This document shows positions 51,572 to 62,823 of a stretch of 64,000 nt of DNA, one piece after another. Source of the DNA: Typha latifolia. Taxonomy: Eukaryota > Streptophyta > Magnoliopsida > Poales > Typhaceae. The translations under genes were made by a program, and so were the position numbers. Every line of letters starts with the position of its first letter. Position 1 is the stretch's first letter. Location of the stretch: positions 4,154,001-4,218,000 of the forward strand of contig CM034107.1 of the NCBI GenBank assembly GCA_019914945.1. Reading direction: 5' to 3'. Below the pieces are notes generated by a model that saw only the letters and a list, made by a program, of their open reading frames with translations, did not search any database and had not been told where the DNA came from.

Positions 51572-52677
51572 TTAACTTAATATTTTAGTAATTAAGGCAA
51601 AAAATTGCCTGATGATAAAAATGCTGAATTAATAAGCATTTTTGTTAAGACTATAGTAAATTAGACTTTATTTGGTAATAAATTTAAATAACAGTCTATT
51701 TCAGTAAAAAAAGTTATATATATAATTGGTCTAGTTTCGTCAAAAACTCCATAATTTTTCAAAAACAAGAAAAAGGAACAAATGCTATAGGTTATATCCA
51801 TAAGAGGTCGGCAAATATAATACATATATCATTTTTGGTACATTTCTCGACTGATAACAGGGGAGAGTTCACTGTATCATTCGCTTCAACAATGCACAGG
51901 TAGGATTCCTCCCATTGTTTAAACACAGCGCAGGGCACATTCAAACTTTGTTCTCAGGAAACTATACAAACTTGTCCCAAATACTAGCTTTAACAGCACA
52001 AGAACATAATGAAAACTCTTAAAAGTACAGTCTCGGCAATCTTAATAGATCACTGAAGCAAGTTGCTGTAGAATTAAGGCCGAATTACCACAACAGGTAA
52101 TATATACTGACTAACTGTAACTAACCAGAAACAAGTGGTTTTGACACAGTAATCATATGTGCCATTGTTCAAAGTTCCCATTCAGAGTATATGTTCAAAT
52201 GATTAAAATCACCAGACACATGAGATGACAAATAAATTCATTCAAGAATCACCCTATCAAAGTTCAGATTCGAAAAGCATTAACTGTTTGTTCAAAGCCA
52301 ACCATCAACAAATGAAGATTGCTTCATTAGATACTCTCGAAAGAAAAAAAAAAACCAATCAAAGAAAAGGAAAATGCATGAAGGAATTAATTGCAGAGTT
52401 GGATTACATCAACCTTTAGCATGTCAACCAAAAATTGCTGAAAATGATAAGGTCTCTGCTTCTGTTCTTATATGGATTTTGGAAACTAGTATGTGTACTC
52501 TCATAAGATTCTTAGACATTTGGCCCTTCGCATGCTTCATACCTCCTATATACAGTCAATCCTGTACAATGTTCATGAATCCCCAAGGTTGTAGAGGTGA
52601 GCAGAGAAAGTTATCAGCATTCATAGTATCGATCTCATCATAGAATTACGTAGAGTGAGTTACCAAATAGATAATTT
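50777..52677. other. Convergent 3' regions of the kinase and PP2A genes
   Basis: The kinase 3' UTR (roughly to 51000) and the PP2A B' 3' UTR face each other across AT-rich DNA. It contains a (TA)n microsatellite of about 48 bases (51522-51569). No other gene was seen. Confidence 0.6.
51522..51569. repeat. (TA)n microsatellite
   Basis: An uninterrupted alternating TA run of about 48 bases between the two convergent genes. Confidence 0.95.
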
Positions 52678-55600
52678 TTATGCAGAAGTTTGCCCAAGTA
52701 TCATGTGAGGAAGAAGCACAGACGCACTACTTGTAGCTTTTGAAGAGGCAATTTCTTCTAGGCGCTTCCACATGGCCTCCTGTTTAGATTTGATCTCATT
52801 TTCTTTGGCTTCATCTTCTTCAAACTTCTTCATGCACTCCATAAACAGTTCAGGGTCATGTTCAGAGAATAGCTTACGGACATTCTGTGTGAGACTTTGA
52901 ACAGCTTTGTTCCAATGGTCACTTGTATTTCTCTCCAATGCAGGGAAGATTATAGGTAATAACACCTTATAGTTTTGTCTAATTAAGCTCTCAATATGAT
53001 CGTTGTTCCATAAAAATAATGCTCTCTCAGCCACCTGTAAAAGAAAAGCAGGAGAATATCTATGACTGTAGCCACAAAGTGCTTCAAATATATGTGGATG
53101 AACAAGTAGACTTTATGCTCAAAGGTATTAAACCCATAGTTCTATAAATTAGTCCAAGAATTTGTGCAGTTTTGAATAACAATACTAAGCACTTCCATCA
53201 CATTTATTAGATACAAATATTTAGTTTGACCATCCTTATTTGGCTAACCTCACGAAATATTAATAACATAGATTCTAAATACTAATATACATTCTAGCTC
53301 AGTCTTCATGCAGTATCCGTCTTACCACTTGATAATAGTGGATCAGCTGACTGATGTAATGGTCAAACATTATCATGATATTGGTACTAAAATTTGCCAC
53401 TGCTCTTTTGAGTTTGATGGATATGAAAATTACATGTTCTCAAGATTGCAAAATAAACCAATTCGATAGATCACTTGTATTAAAATGTTCCATTTCTTTT
53501 ATATCTCTGGATGTTTCGCTTGAAATTGATAAACGCCCTTTTAAGTTACACATGACTAATACAAGGCTTATATCCAGTTAGATTAATATAGGTCAAGTGT
53601 TTTGCAGATGTAATCAAGATAGCTCAAAGTAATCTACAAGCCTGACAGCCCTTTCCAAAAGTATGGAGTTATCTAAAGCTAAAAGCACAGTTGAGAAGCT
53701 CCATGAAAAATATAAAGAAATTAGTTATGACCTATGGTGACTCTCCGAAGTTGGTATCTAGTTCATTGGTCACAGCCAAACCAGTAGAGAGTGAAGTTTG
53801 ACATAAACTTTAATAAGCCAGTTGATGGTTGAAACTTATCTACCTTCGCATTGCATTTTCAGCTACAACCTCGAGCAAAGTTGCAAATTTCTCTTGTGCA
53901 TACATGAGATCTTGAAACTAGATGAAATAAAATAAGTTCCGCTTCTTTATACGCTTAGAAGAAAATTTCTCTTGTGCATATATGAGATCTTGAAAATATA
54001 TGAAACATAATAAGTTATGCTTCTTTATACGCTTAGAAGATCAATTTGTTGTATCCTCGATCTGGAGATCCTGCAATGTTACTATGAACACGACATCTCG
54101 GTTTCCCATCTTTGTACAACATGATATACTATCAGCCAAGGTTCTGAAATTCGGTATTAGGATCAGAATTGGGCGTTAGAAAAAAAAGCGATACTTATCG
54201 AGCATATCGGTTGTTTCGTCATATCGACAACCTATATCGAATCATGTTATTTGTAATTACGTAAAATTCTAAATATTATTTAAAAATAAAAAAAAATTAT
54301 AAAAATTTAGAAAAAAGAACAGAAAAAATAAAAATAAAATAAAATTAGTCACGTATGAAGCCTAAAAATTAAATAGAAAACTTACTAAAAAACTATGATA
54401 AATTCTAACTTGAATTTAACAAATTTTTATACTCACAAATTACTATTATAGAACAACAGTGAAGAGAGAGAGATCTCTCTTCACCATTGTTTTATAGCAA
54501 TAAGAAAAGAGAAGTTAAAGAATAGGTGAGGAAGAGAAAGAGAAATAAGAAAAAATACTCACCTGAATTTACCAGAGTGGGGAGTAGCTCGAGGGGCTCA
54601 CCAGATTGGCCATTAGATGAGCTCGATAAAGTGTGAGGAGTGTGTGTAAAAAATAGAGAGTAAAAATTGGAAAGAATACAACTGAAGGTATCAATTATAG
54701 GTTAGATATAATTTAGATTCGAACTTAATCTTAAAAAAATATAGTTTTGGCTAAGTTTCAACTGAGACTACCGAAACGGCCAATACGACCGAAATCAGCC
54801 AATCCTAGAAGGAAATCAGTCATTAGACTAGTTTCGGGGCCATATCAGGATCGATTATCCCTATCCAAATCGGGATCGACCGATATTGGGATCCATGCTA
54901 TCAGCTCATAAATCCTATTAAGTACCTTGTAAGGAATCCAAAGTTGTAGATTACTTTGAGAAATGTATATTATCATTTTCTAGACCCCACACTTGATATG
55001 AATTAGGTAGGTAATATAGATAAAGGTAGCAGCATGCCAAAAAGCAGTGCACAACGAGTGGAGAAAGACTAACAAAAGAATAGGCTGTCATTCAGGAGAC
55101 AAAGTAGATTAAAATCCTCTTAGAGGAGACATTGTTGGTATGGGAATAGTACTCAAAATCATGGAAAAAGGAAGTCCAGACGCTAGTATGTTTCCATTCC
55201 TTGATTCCCGGCCAAAAACAATTAGTACCCCTCAAAATGCTTTCATTTCCTTAAGTTTTTTTTTTGTAATAATTCTTAAACTAGCGAAATAACTCAATAA
55301 GACACTTCAATCTTAATATTGTCATGAAGTTGTGCAAACATTGTTTTGATGAAATAGAAGAAAAGTTACCCCCAGGAACTTATAGGCCCTCAAAGTAAAA
55401 TATCTTATTTCAAAATATAAATAACCAAGACATTTCACTATCTAACAGTAGCCAAATCCTTGTCCCAAATTCGTTGTTCTTAGAAGTCAACTTGCATCTA
55501 AGAAAGGGAAGGAAACTATTTCTCAGAAACTTGCACATGTTGAGAAATTGTTCACCAAATAAAATCTACATACTTCACCTATCAACAGTCCATAGAAGCC

Positions 55601-56864
55601 ATAATGATCTTTTATTTTTATCTATGCATGTCCAAGTAGACATAGTGATGCTTGCCGATATTTCTTTCATCCCACTGATACACCAAATAAAATCTACGTA
55701 CTTCACCTATCAACAGTCCATAGAAGCCATAATGATCTTTTATTTTTATCTATGCATGTCCAAGTAGACCTAGTGATGCTTGCCAATATTTCTTTCATCC
55801 CACTGATACTAGAGCACAAACTCTTTGTCACTTTGTCAATCATTTATTCCCTTTAAAAATTTTGACCCAACTCCAGTACAGCAGAACTCTAGCATGCATG
55901 GAAACTAGTCTGATTTAAAATAGGTTTGTTTCCATGCTAGCATCTATAAAAGTTAACAATTAGACAGAACTATAGAAATTAGTAAGTCCTCAAATGTGCA
56001 ACACCCAAAGATCAAACTGATCAAATGGGTGGGAATAGAATGGATGAAATCATAAAATTATTTCTCAAACTTCGACTTCAAGATGACTCCTGGGATATCT
56101 TAACTCTTTTTTTCTTTTTTCTTTAGCAATCAGCTTGATGTTCAACTCTCCACAAAATGGGATCAGAACTTGTCAGAAAATGAAAATCCACTTAGCTACA
56201 TAACTTTACCTTTTCTAGCCCTTGAACAAATCATACTCCAAGTGGATGCACAAAGTGACTGCTAAACATGATAAGATTCATTATCATATCCTTCCAATTT
56301 ACATACCAATGTCAATGTTCTTGTTCTTGTTCTTGCTACACTTCATTCAACATAATAATTTCTTGGATGGTCTTATTTTATTAGTAGGTTAAGAGGAATA
56401 TAACCCTATGCCAGGAAATACAAGCAAGGTGACAGTTTCTGCACCTAAAATTTACCCCAAGGATCAAAAAATCTTTGATAAATAACCTAGATAACCAACA
56501 ATCCAGATGCAACCAGCATAAATAAACATGGATGAAGATATGTTTATATTTGTCTTTATGGTTTTTTGTCTGTACTATAAAACATGTATGCTCCTATAAT
56601 TTTAGATACCAATCTACCGTTACAAAAGGCATAACCAAACCAATTTTCGACGTGCTATAAAAAATGTAGAACGAGGAACTATTTCTATCACAAGTTGTTG
56701 TCAACTAAATGCAGGCCCAAAGTTGGTGAGTAAAGGCTTTGCTAGAAAAGGTTCTAAAATGAAATTTTAGAACATTAAAATAGTAATTTGAGGATCCACA
56801 TTTTTTTTATTTGCGATTTCAACCATGGTTTGTTGGATCAGCCGATCCCATTTTGAACTCTCTC

Positions 56865-56926
<62 letters not shown>

Positions 56927-59215
56927 CTCACTCTCCCTCTCTTTCTCTCTCTCTCACTCCCTCACTCTTTCTTTCTTTTTTTCTCTCTTTACCATATAGC
57001 CATTGTTTTTCTTACGAAGAGATCTAACTCAGACAAACTCTAGTGAATTCTGATATGTAATTTTTTAATTTTATTTCTTTATTTCTCTCTCAGTTTTTTT
57101 ATTTCTTCCACTCTCTATCTTCTTTTCTTCTCTTTTCTTCTTCTTCTTCTTCACTACACCATAGTTTTTCTTTCTTTTGTTTGGTTTTCTTCCACTCATT
57201 CTCTTTCTAATCTCTTCTTGTTTTCAGTTTTCACTGTATTATAGTTTTTCTTTTTTTATTATTTTTTATCATTTTTTCTTAATTTTAAAAAAACTGTATT
57301 TTTAAATAATATTTAAATTTTACGTAATTAAAAAAGTCCAATCCAATCCAAGCAACTGATACGGCCAGTACGTATTGTTTTTCCGGAAGACCGATCTTGA
57401 TTCCAACTTTCGAACCTTGATTTTAACCTTTCACAACAAAGAAGCAATTTTTATGGCCCTCCTAAACTTAATAGAAAGCAAAATATAAACTAGATTACCA
57501 TAACTTTTGAAGAACAAGAACTCAACCATAGAAAAAATGCACAATAATATACCTCTACTATGTGACACTAGGGATCCAATATTTCAAGAAAAGCAAAAGA
57601 AAACAAGACATATTTTATATGATGAGACAATGTTTTTAATAGTAAAACTGACATATTGAAAGAGTAAAACTATATGTCAGTTGTAAAACTACAAAACTAA
57701 CAAGTGCATTGCTTTAAAATTTTACAACTTCCTAGAGATATGAATTCTCAGGTTTGGCTATGCATTTTATAATCAAGGCGATACATGTCTATGTTCTTAT
57801 AGCATAACATGATGACTAATAAGCAACAAAAGAAAATGATTCAAAAAGAAAAATCCATGATATGATGCAGCTATGGCACTTAATTATACTACTGCTCCAA
57901 TATAAGCCATCAATGTGTTTTCAAGAAAGCAATAAATTATCATGGTGTTTTCAAGAGAGAAATAATTAAACTAGTGCTCCAATACAAGCTAAAATTGTGC
58001 AATTCATTTTACCTGAAAGTGAGAGCTGTTCAAACAACGAGAAATCTGGCGGAAAAGTGGATCCATACATTTCTGGAACTCAGCAGGCTGAGTTGCCTCC
58101 AAGATCTCCTCTAGCTCACCCAAGAACATCACTTCTTTCGAGCTATTTGTGATGGGCCAGTATTTCAACAAACCCCTTATAACAGTATCCGCAAGCTTGC
58201 AGTCTTTCTCAACAAATTGAGTTATGCAATAAGACAACTGCTGGTGATACATAGCTGCACACTTTGGCTTGTGAAGTGGGATCAAGGCCCGCACAAGGAA
58301 CAACTTGTGCTCTTCCTTAAGTGGTAAAGCAAACCCATTGATTATACTGCCCAGAATTTCTAAGAGTTCTGCAATTCCATTGTGCTTTTCTGTTTCAAAG
58401 ATAAACTGGTAGAAAATGTTGTTAATAGCTTTCCTGACAAATGGCCTGTGCACCATGAACTTTCCATAGATACGGTGAAGTAAACTCTTCAAGTATTCCC
58501 TTTCTCTTGGGTCTTCAGAGTCAAAGAGATCAAGTAGCCTAAGGACAAAGGAATGATCTATATATCTTTTTGCCAATTTGGCATCAGTCTCAGGAGATGA
58601 AACAAACCTTAAAAATAACTCATACACAATCTGCAAATGTGACCATGCTGGGTCCATCACGGGCTCCTCCTCTTCGAGATCAATGCCTTCCAAAAGCTTA
58701 TTCTCTCGAGGTGGGGAGGTAAGATTTCTAAATAAGTTAATGGACACCAGTTTGGTGATCTCCTGCATTACATTTTCAGGAAATTTTCCACTGGCTGAAG
58801 TCACATAATCAACAAGCTCTAGCAACGTCTGCCGCTTTATGTCCTTTTCTTTTAAATTCTTCATGGGATCGATGAAGTCAAACACAATGCAGCACAAGTT
58901 CACCTTCCTGATGAGCAACATCTGCTTTTCAGAGTTTGGGACATCCTTAAAGCTTGGCAGTGCTTCATAAACAGGAAAGACCAAGTTACTGTTCAACTTT
59001 GAGTTAGCATTTGCAGTGTAGTCACTGACATAATCCAAGCCACTTGTGAGAACGGTTGGCTGACTATTCGGATTCATGACCCTGCTACTCTGAGAATCGC
59101 CATTTCTTGAATTGGAAGAAAAATTTGGTAATGAAGGGCTCGACCCCCGTAACACATCCTTATCGGCCGATTTTGACGGCTTCCGTGGGAGCCGTCCTAA
59201 TATTTGCTTAATCAT
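52678..59215 (-). CDS. PP2A regulatory subunit B' (B56 family), two coding exons
   Basis: The B' subunit binds the PP2A scaffold and catalytic subunits and selects substrates and location. Coding exons on the minus strand are 59215-58013 and 53034-52678, giving 519 aa. The in-frame region upstream of 59215 reaches a TAA at 59257-59255 without an ATG, so translation starts at [16 protein letters not shown], as in many plant B' proteins. After a Ser/Asn-rich variable N-terminus comes the B56 HEAT-like core. It includes [88 protein letters not shown] and [19 protein letters not shown]. Exon 2 adds [12 protein letters not shown] and a charged coiled-coil-like tail. The single coding intron is about 5 kb (53035-58012). 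Confidence 0.96.
53885..54040. repeat. Diverged 78-bp tandem duplication
   Basis: AAATTTCTCTTGTGCATACATG... at 53885-53962 is followed by a copy at 53963-54040 with several substitutions. Confidence 0.9.
54137..54897. mobile_element. Non-autonomous hAT-like element, 761 bp, TSD CTATCAGC
   Basis: The element starts CAAGGTTCTGAAATTCGGTA and ends ...GATATTGGGATCCATG (CATGGATCCCAATATCGGT on the other strand), so its ends are imperfect inverted repeats. Both flanks carry CTATCAGC (54129-54136 and 54898-54905), the 8-bp duplication expected of hAT transposition. The interior is AT-rich with a GAGAGAGATCTCTCTTC core and no transposase. It lies inside the PP2A B' intron. Confidence 0.8.
55553..55808. 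repeat. 128-bp tandem duplication
   Basis: CACCAAATAAAATCTACATAC... at 55553-55680 is repeated at 55681-55808 with only about three substitutions, indicating a fairly recent event within the PP2A B' intron. Confidence 0.95.
56824..57419. mobile_element. Second hAT-like element of the same family, 596 bp, inverted
   Basis: It starts CATGGTTTGTTGGATCAGCC and ends ...CCAACTTTCGAACCTTG. On the opposite strand the end begins CAAGGTTCGAAAG, matching the left terminus of the element at 54137. The flanks are ATTTCAAC (56816-56823) and ATTTTAAC (57420-57427), an 8-bp duplication with one change. The interior holds a long CT microsatellite. No transposase is present. Confidence 0.75.
56860..56965. repeat. 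Long (CT)n microsatellite inside the second hAT-like element
   Basis: The (CT/TC)n run is nearly pure from 56860 to about 56921, then imperfect. It produces spurious Ser/Leu frames. Confidence 0.95.
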
Positions 59216-60004
59216 GTTACACTGTAGATTACCTAAATTACTGTCACCAACCACTTAAAATGCTCCAATATTTATACAAAGATCAAGCCTTTCAATGCCC
59301 TTCCATGCTCCAACTAAAGAACAAGTATCTCCACTACTAACCAGAGACTTGAGCTCCAGATGTATCGTATGTTATTCCATTTTATTGCAGATCGATGTTG
59401 CTGAGAAATATCTACATCCAATTAAGTGATTCCACGCAGAGCATAAAAGCTAAACGATCCTATCCATTCAAGGGCAACTTGTTCTACTCATACCTAGAGA
59501 GACTGGATCAAAGAAATTGGATAAGGAATGATCTGTACGCTCTTCCCTCTCTCCTCTAGAAACCAACGAGGCTACTCAAGAAACAAAATCTACCAGAAGA
59601 ATCCACTCCTCCTCTACGCCCCCAAATCAACAGCTGCGGAGCCGAACCCAGAAACCAAAACAACCTGGCAAACGATCCGGACAGGCAACAATAACATCTT
59701 TAGGAAAGAAACGCCAAGAAAGATTAAAAAAAAAAAAGATAAAAAAAGAAGAAGGCAGCCCACCAAAGTCAAAGCCGCGCAAAAGCCAAAGAATGATCAA
59801 AAGAAGAGCCTTTCTTTTCCTACCGGGGAAGAAACCCACATCGCTAATTAGAAAGGAAAAGCTCGGATTTTGATACCTTGGAATCGCGCTCTCCCCCTTC
59901 CTCCTCCATGGAGAGTCGCAGTTTGGCGATTGGGTAAAGGAAGAGAGGGATGAAGAAGATGTCTCCTTCAGCAGTTAGCAAGAGAGAGTGCTCGAACCAA
60001 GGAA

Positions 60005-60044
<40 letters not shown>

Positions 60045-60060
60045 TATATGTATAATATAT
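59216..60060 (-). other. 5' UTR and promoter region of PP2A B'
   Basis: On the minus strand a possible 5' UTR intron runs from a donor CCAAG|GTATCA (59876) to an acceptor CTACAG (59222) just before the ATG. This is inferred only from the splice-site sequences. A (CT)n tract (about 60008-60041, GA on the sense strand) marks the likely promoter or leader start. The plus-strand frame at 59528-59851 looks spurious. Confidence 0.5.
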
Positions 60061-62271
60061 AATAGTCATGAGGATACTATTGTTAAATAAAAAGTGCCTA
60101 TCGATGCCCAAACTTTTCTCCATTCAAATCTTTGGATTTTATAATTAATTTTATAATAATAAAATTATTATTATAAATTAAAAGGCTAAATTAAATTAAA
60201 TTACAAAAGCCTTCAAAACTTACTATGTCTAATTAATAATGGTACAACATTTTTTTATTAAGAAAAAGGTCTATTATCACCTCAAATTGGGCAAAAATTA
60301 TATCAATAATTCTAAGATTAATATTTGATTTTTATACGTAGGCTGTAGTCAGAGAACAACCTTTTTCCCAAATTTTGGTCGACCCCATTTGATAGTTTTT
60401 TTTTAAATAATAATAATATTTAAAGACAGCACTTGAGAGTTAAAAGAGTCAGTACCATAGCTCTTTTTTTATGAAAACTAATTATGCAACTAATTTAATT
60501 CAAATATAAGGCTTCAATCAATCGAAAAACTGAGTGTTACGTGGACTGGGCGGAGATCTTTTGACTCATTGAAAGGTAAACCAATCAGTGGGCATAGGGA
60601 GGGATACCGCAGTCAAAATAAATCCGTGGGCTTGTCTCTCTAAAATAAGTCCAGCCAAGCTAATCTTTTAGGGCTCGAAACTATAATCGAGCTAAGCCGA
60701 GGCTTGCTCGATTAGGCTCGATATGTATATATATATTAATCTAAGTTGAATGCATTATAATATATTCATGTGAGTAATTAAAATTCTTATGTTAATTATT
60801 TTCTATTTTTTGTATTACTGTATGTGCTAATTTTATATAGAATTTATATATTTTAAAATATTTAGCTTTTAGAACTTATTTTGTTATATATCTATTAGGC
60901 TTAGCCCATTAAGCCCATCGAGTCGAGCAGAGTTGAGCTTTCCAACTCGAATTAAGCTCGAATCTAGAGAATTCAGCTCTTGATCTGAGATCAGCTCAAT
61001 TAGTTTACACCCTCTACTTAGGGCCTATGATCGTTAAGTTAATCATGGACTTCTTCCTCTATCTTTCCCCCAAGAGAGAAGATCAGTGAAGCGTTAGATG
61101 AGCTCCTTGTCCAAACAAGGCATTGCAGCAACGAGAAAATGAGGAAGTCGTATAGAATAAGGTAAAATTTTAAGGAGGAAGAGAAGAAGAAGCATAAGCA
61201 GAAGCAAAAGCACAAGCTCTCCTGGGAAAACTCTCTACAATGAAAATAGTTCATCAGTGCTTACTTCTTGAATATTGTTTGTGTTATATATATATATATT
61301 ATAGTAAAGGTACCATTAAATTTTAAGATATAATGCGTGAATTCATATAATAATATGAATTTTTTTTAAAAAAAAAAGAAAAAGAAAAGAAAAGCAGCAA
61401 GATTCGGTAGCAGCGCAGCGTTTATAGATGGGCTTGGGCTTGGGCTTGGGCTTGATAGTTAGTTCTCCTTCATACATGGGCTTATAAAAGAGTGGTCTAA
61501 ATTATTTCCCTCTATTTTCTCTCCCAAATAAAAGCAATGCTAGAAATAATCTCAAATATTTGATGCATAAAATTAACTCGGGTACAAAGTTTGCAACGCC
61601 ACATGTTAAAGATACAATATGTTTATTGGTGTTAGACGAGTTAAATTTTCGAATTAATCGGTTATCTAATATGGTATATGTGTTTGAGGCTCATTCTAAT
61701 ATCCACTCCTTCTAAACAAAAGAATGATCGATTCTCTCGCAATGGACTCATAGAAAATAATTATAAAAAATAACAGCATACAAGAAGGTTGTAATAAATT
61801 ATTTTCTTTATCTATTTATTTCTACAGCAATTATTATCTTGTTGAATTATAATTAATGCTAAACATCTTGAATTGCTATCTTCATTTATCCTTACCTTCA
61901 AAAGAAAAATCAATCTTTCTTGATGAATGTACTACGAACTCTTCCCGTTATATATATCCTTAAATGATGTCATACTATATAATAATGTGATATATTCCAT
62001 CCTAACAATGTAATATCGTTTTTAAAGTATTTTGAGTGTGCATTGTTTTATAGATATATTATTGTGACACTATATGTATTGTATAATTTTGATAATTTTG
62101 TATATATATATACATAATTCACGACCCCAAGGCTAGATACAATCCACCCCGGTTATAGAGTCACTTAGACCTCGGAGCATATAAAATAATGAGCTGGACA
62201 GCTATGCCCACCATTTTATAAAGCAAGCCACACAAGGGTCATCCATCTCACCAAGTTGCTACTGCACTAAG
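60061..62271. other. Intergenic repeat-rich DNA
   Basis: AT-rich DNA with a non-autonomous element at 60670-61010, a (TTGGGC)n hexamer run at about 61432-61454 and TA runs (61288-61300, 62101-62112). A minus-strand frame at 61039-61254 is not supported as a gene. Confidence 0.5.
60670..61010. mobile_element. Non-autonomous GAGCTCGAG-type element
   Basis: The left end TAGGGCTCGAAACTATAATC and the right end ATTAGTTTACACCCTC (GAGGGTGTAAACTAAT on the other strand) form loose inverted termini. The subterminal regions carry CGAGCTAAGCCGAG and CTCGAATTAAGCTCGAA. The style is the same as at 28418-29001. No clear target duplication. Confidence 0.5.
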
Positions 62272-62815
62272 TAGATGTGATCATCGAACTGGTCGGGTCG
62301 CGTTTCGATCAGACTTTTTGGGCCAACTGGACTTAAATATTTGCTCACGACCCAACCCACCAATCACTTGGGCCGGGCTAGAATATTCTAGCCCGTTACT
62401 ACCCACTAGCCCATTAGATATTGAGTTTGGATTAGATATAACGGCTCTAACACAATGGGTTAAATATAAAAAAATATTATATTTTATTAGGCCGAGTTTA
62501 ATGGGCTTATATAAAAATATTTTAGTTATCTTTCATAGAAACATACTTATATGTTGATATATAGTTTACTAAATACTCAATGTGGGCTAAAAAATTATAG
62601 GAATATACATGCATTATGGGTTGGTTTATAGATGAAAGTAGTGGATCGGGCTTTCGAGCCGGGTCGGGCGGGCAGAGGCTTAGCCCATGCCGCCTACTAC
62701 CATCTCGGGCTCGAGTCGGGCAGGGCCCAAATTGGGTTTGGGCCGAGCTTAGCCTGGTTAAAATCGGGTGGGTTCGACCCGGGATTGGACGAGTTGGGCC
62801 TAATGATCATGTCTA
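62272..62815. mobile_element. Non-autonomous hAT-like element, 544 bp, TSD GCACTAAG
   Basis: It starts TAGATGTGATCATCG and ends AATGATCATGTCTA (TAGACATGATCATT on the other strand), a 13-14 bp near-perfect terminal inverted repeat. The perfect 8-bp duplication GCACTAAG lies at 62264-62271 and 62816-62823. The interior is rich in CGGGCTCGAGTCGGG-type motifs typical of this style of plant element. It has no transposase. Confidence 0.85.
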
Positions 62816-62823
62816 GCACTAAG

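Larger units (their letters stand above)
53035..58012 (-). other. PP2A B' intron, about 5 kb
   Basis: GT-AG on the minus strand (CAG|GTAAAA donor, TTTTACAG acceptor) in phase 0. It contains two tandem duplications (53885-54040 and 55553-55808) and two bounded hAT-like elements in opposite orientation (54137-54897 and 56824-57419). Confidence 0.9.

Noticed and set aside
56811..57043. Ser/Leu repeat frames
   Set aside because: Translation of a CT microsatellite.
59216..59254. N-terminal extension of the PP2A B' protein
   Set aside because: The extended frame begins at GTG after a stop; the first ATG gives the usual MIKQ start.
61430..61456. (TTGGGC)n run as a telomere-like array
   Set aside because: It is not the plant telomere unit (TTTAGGG) and has only about four units.
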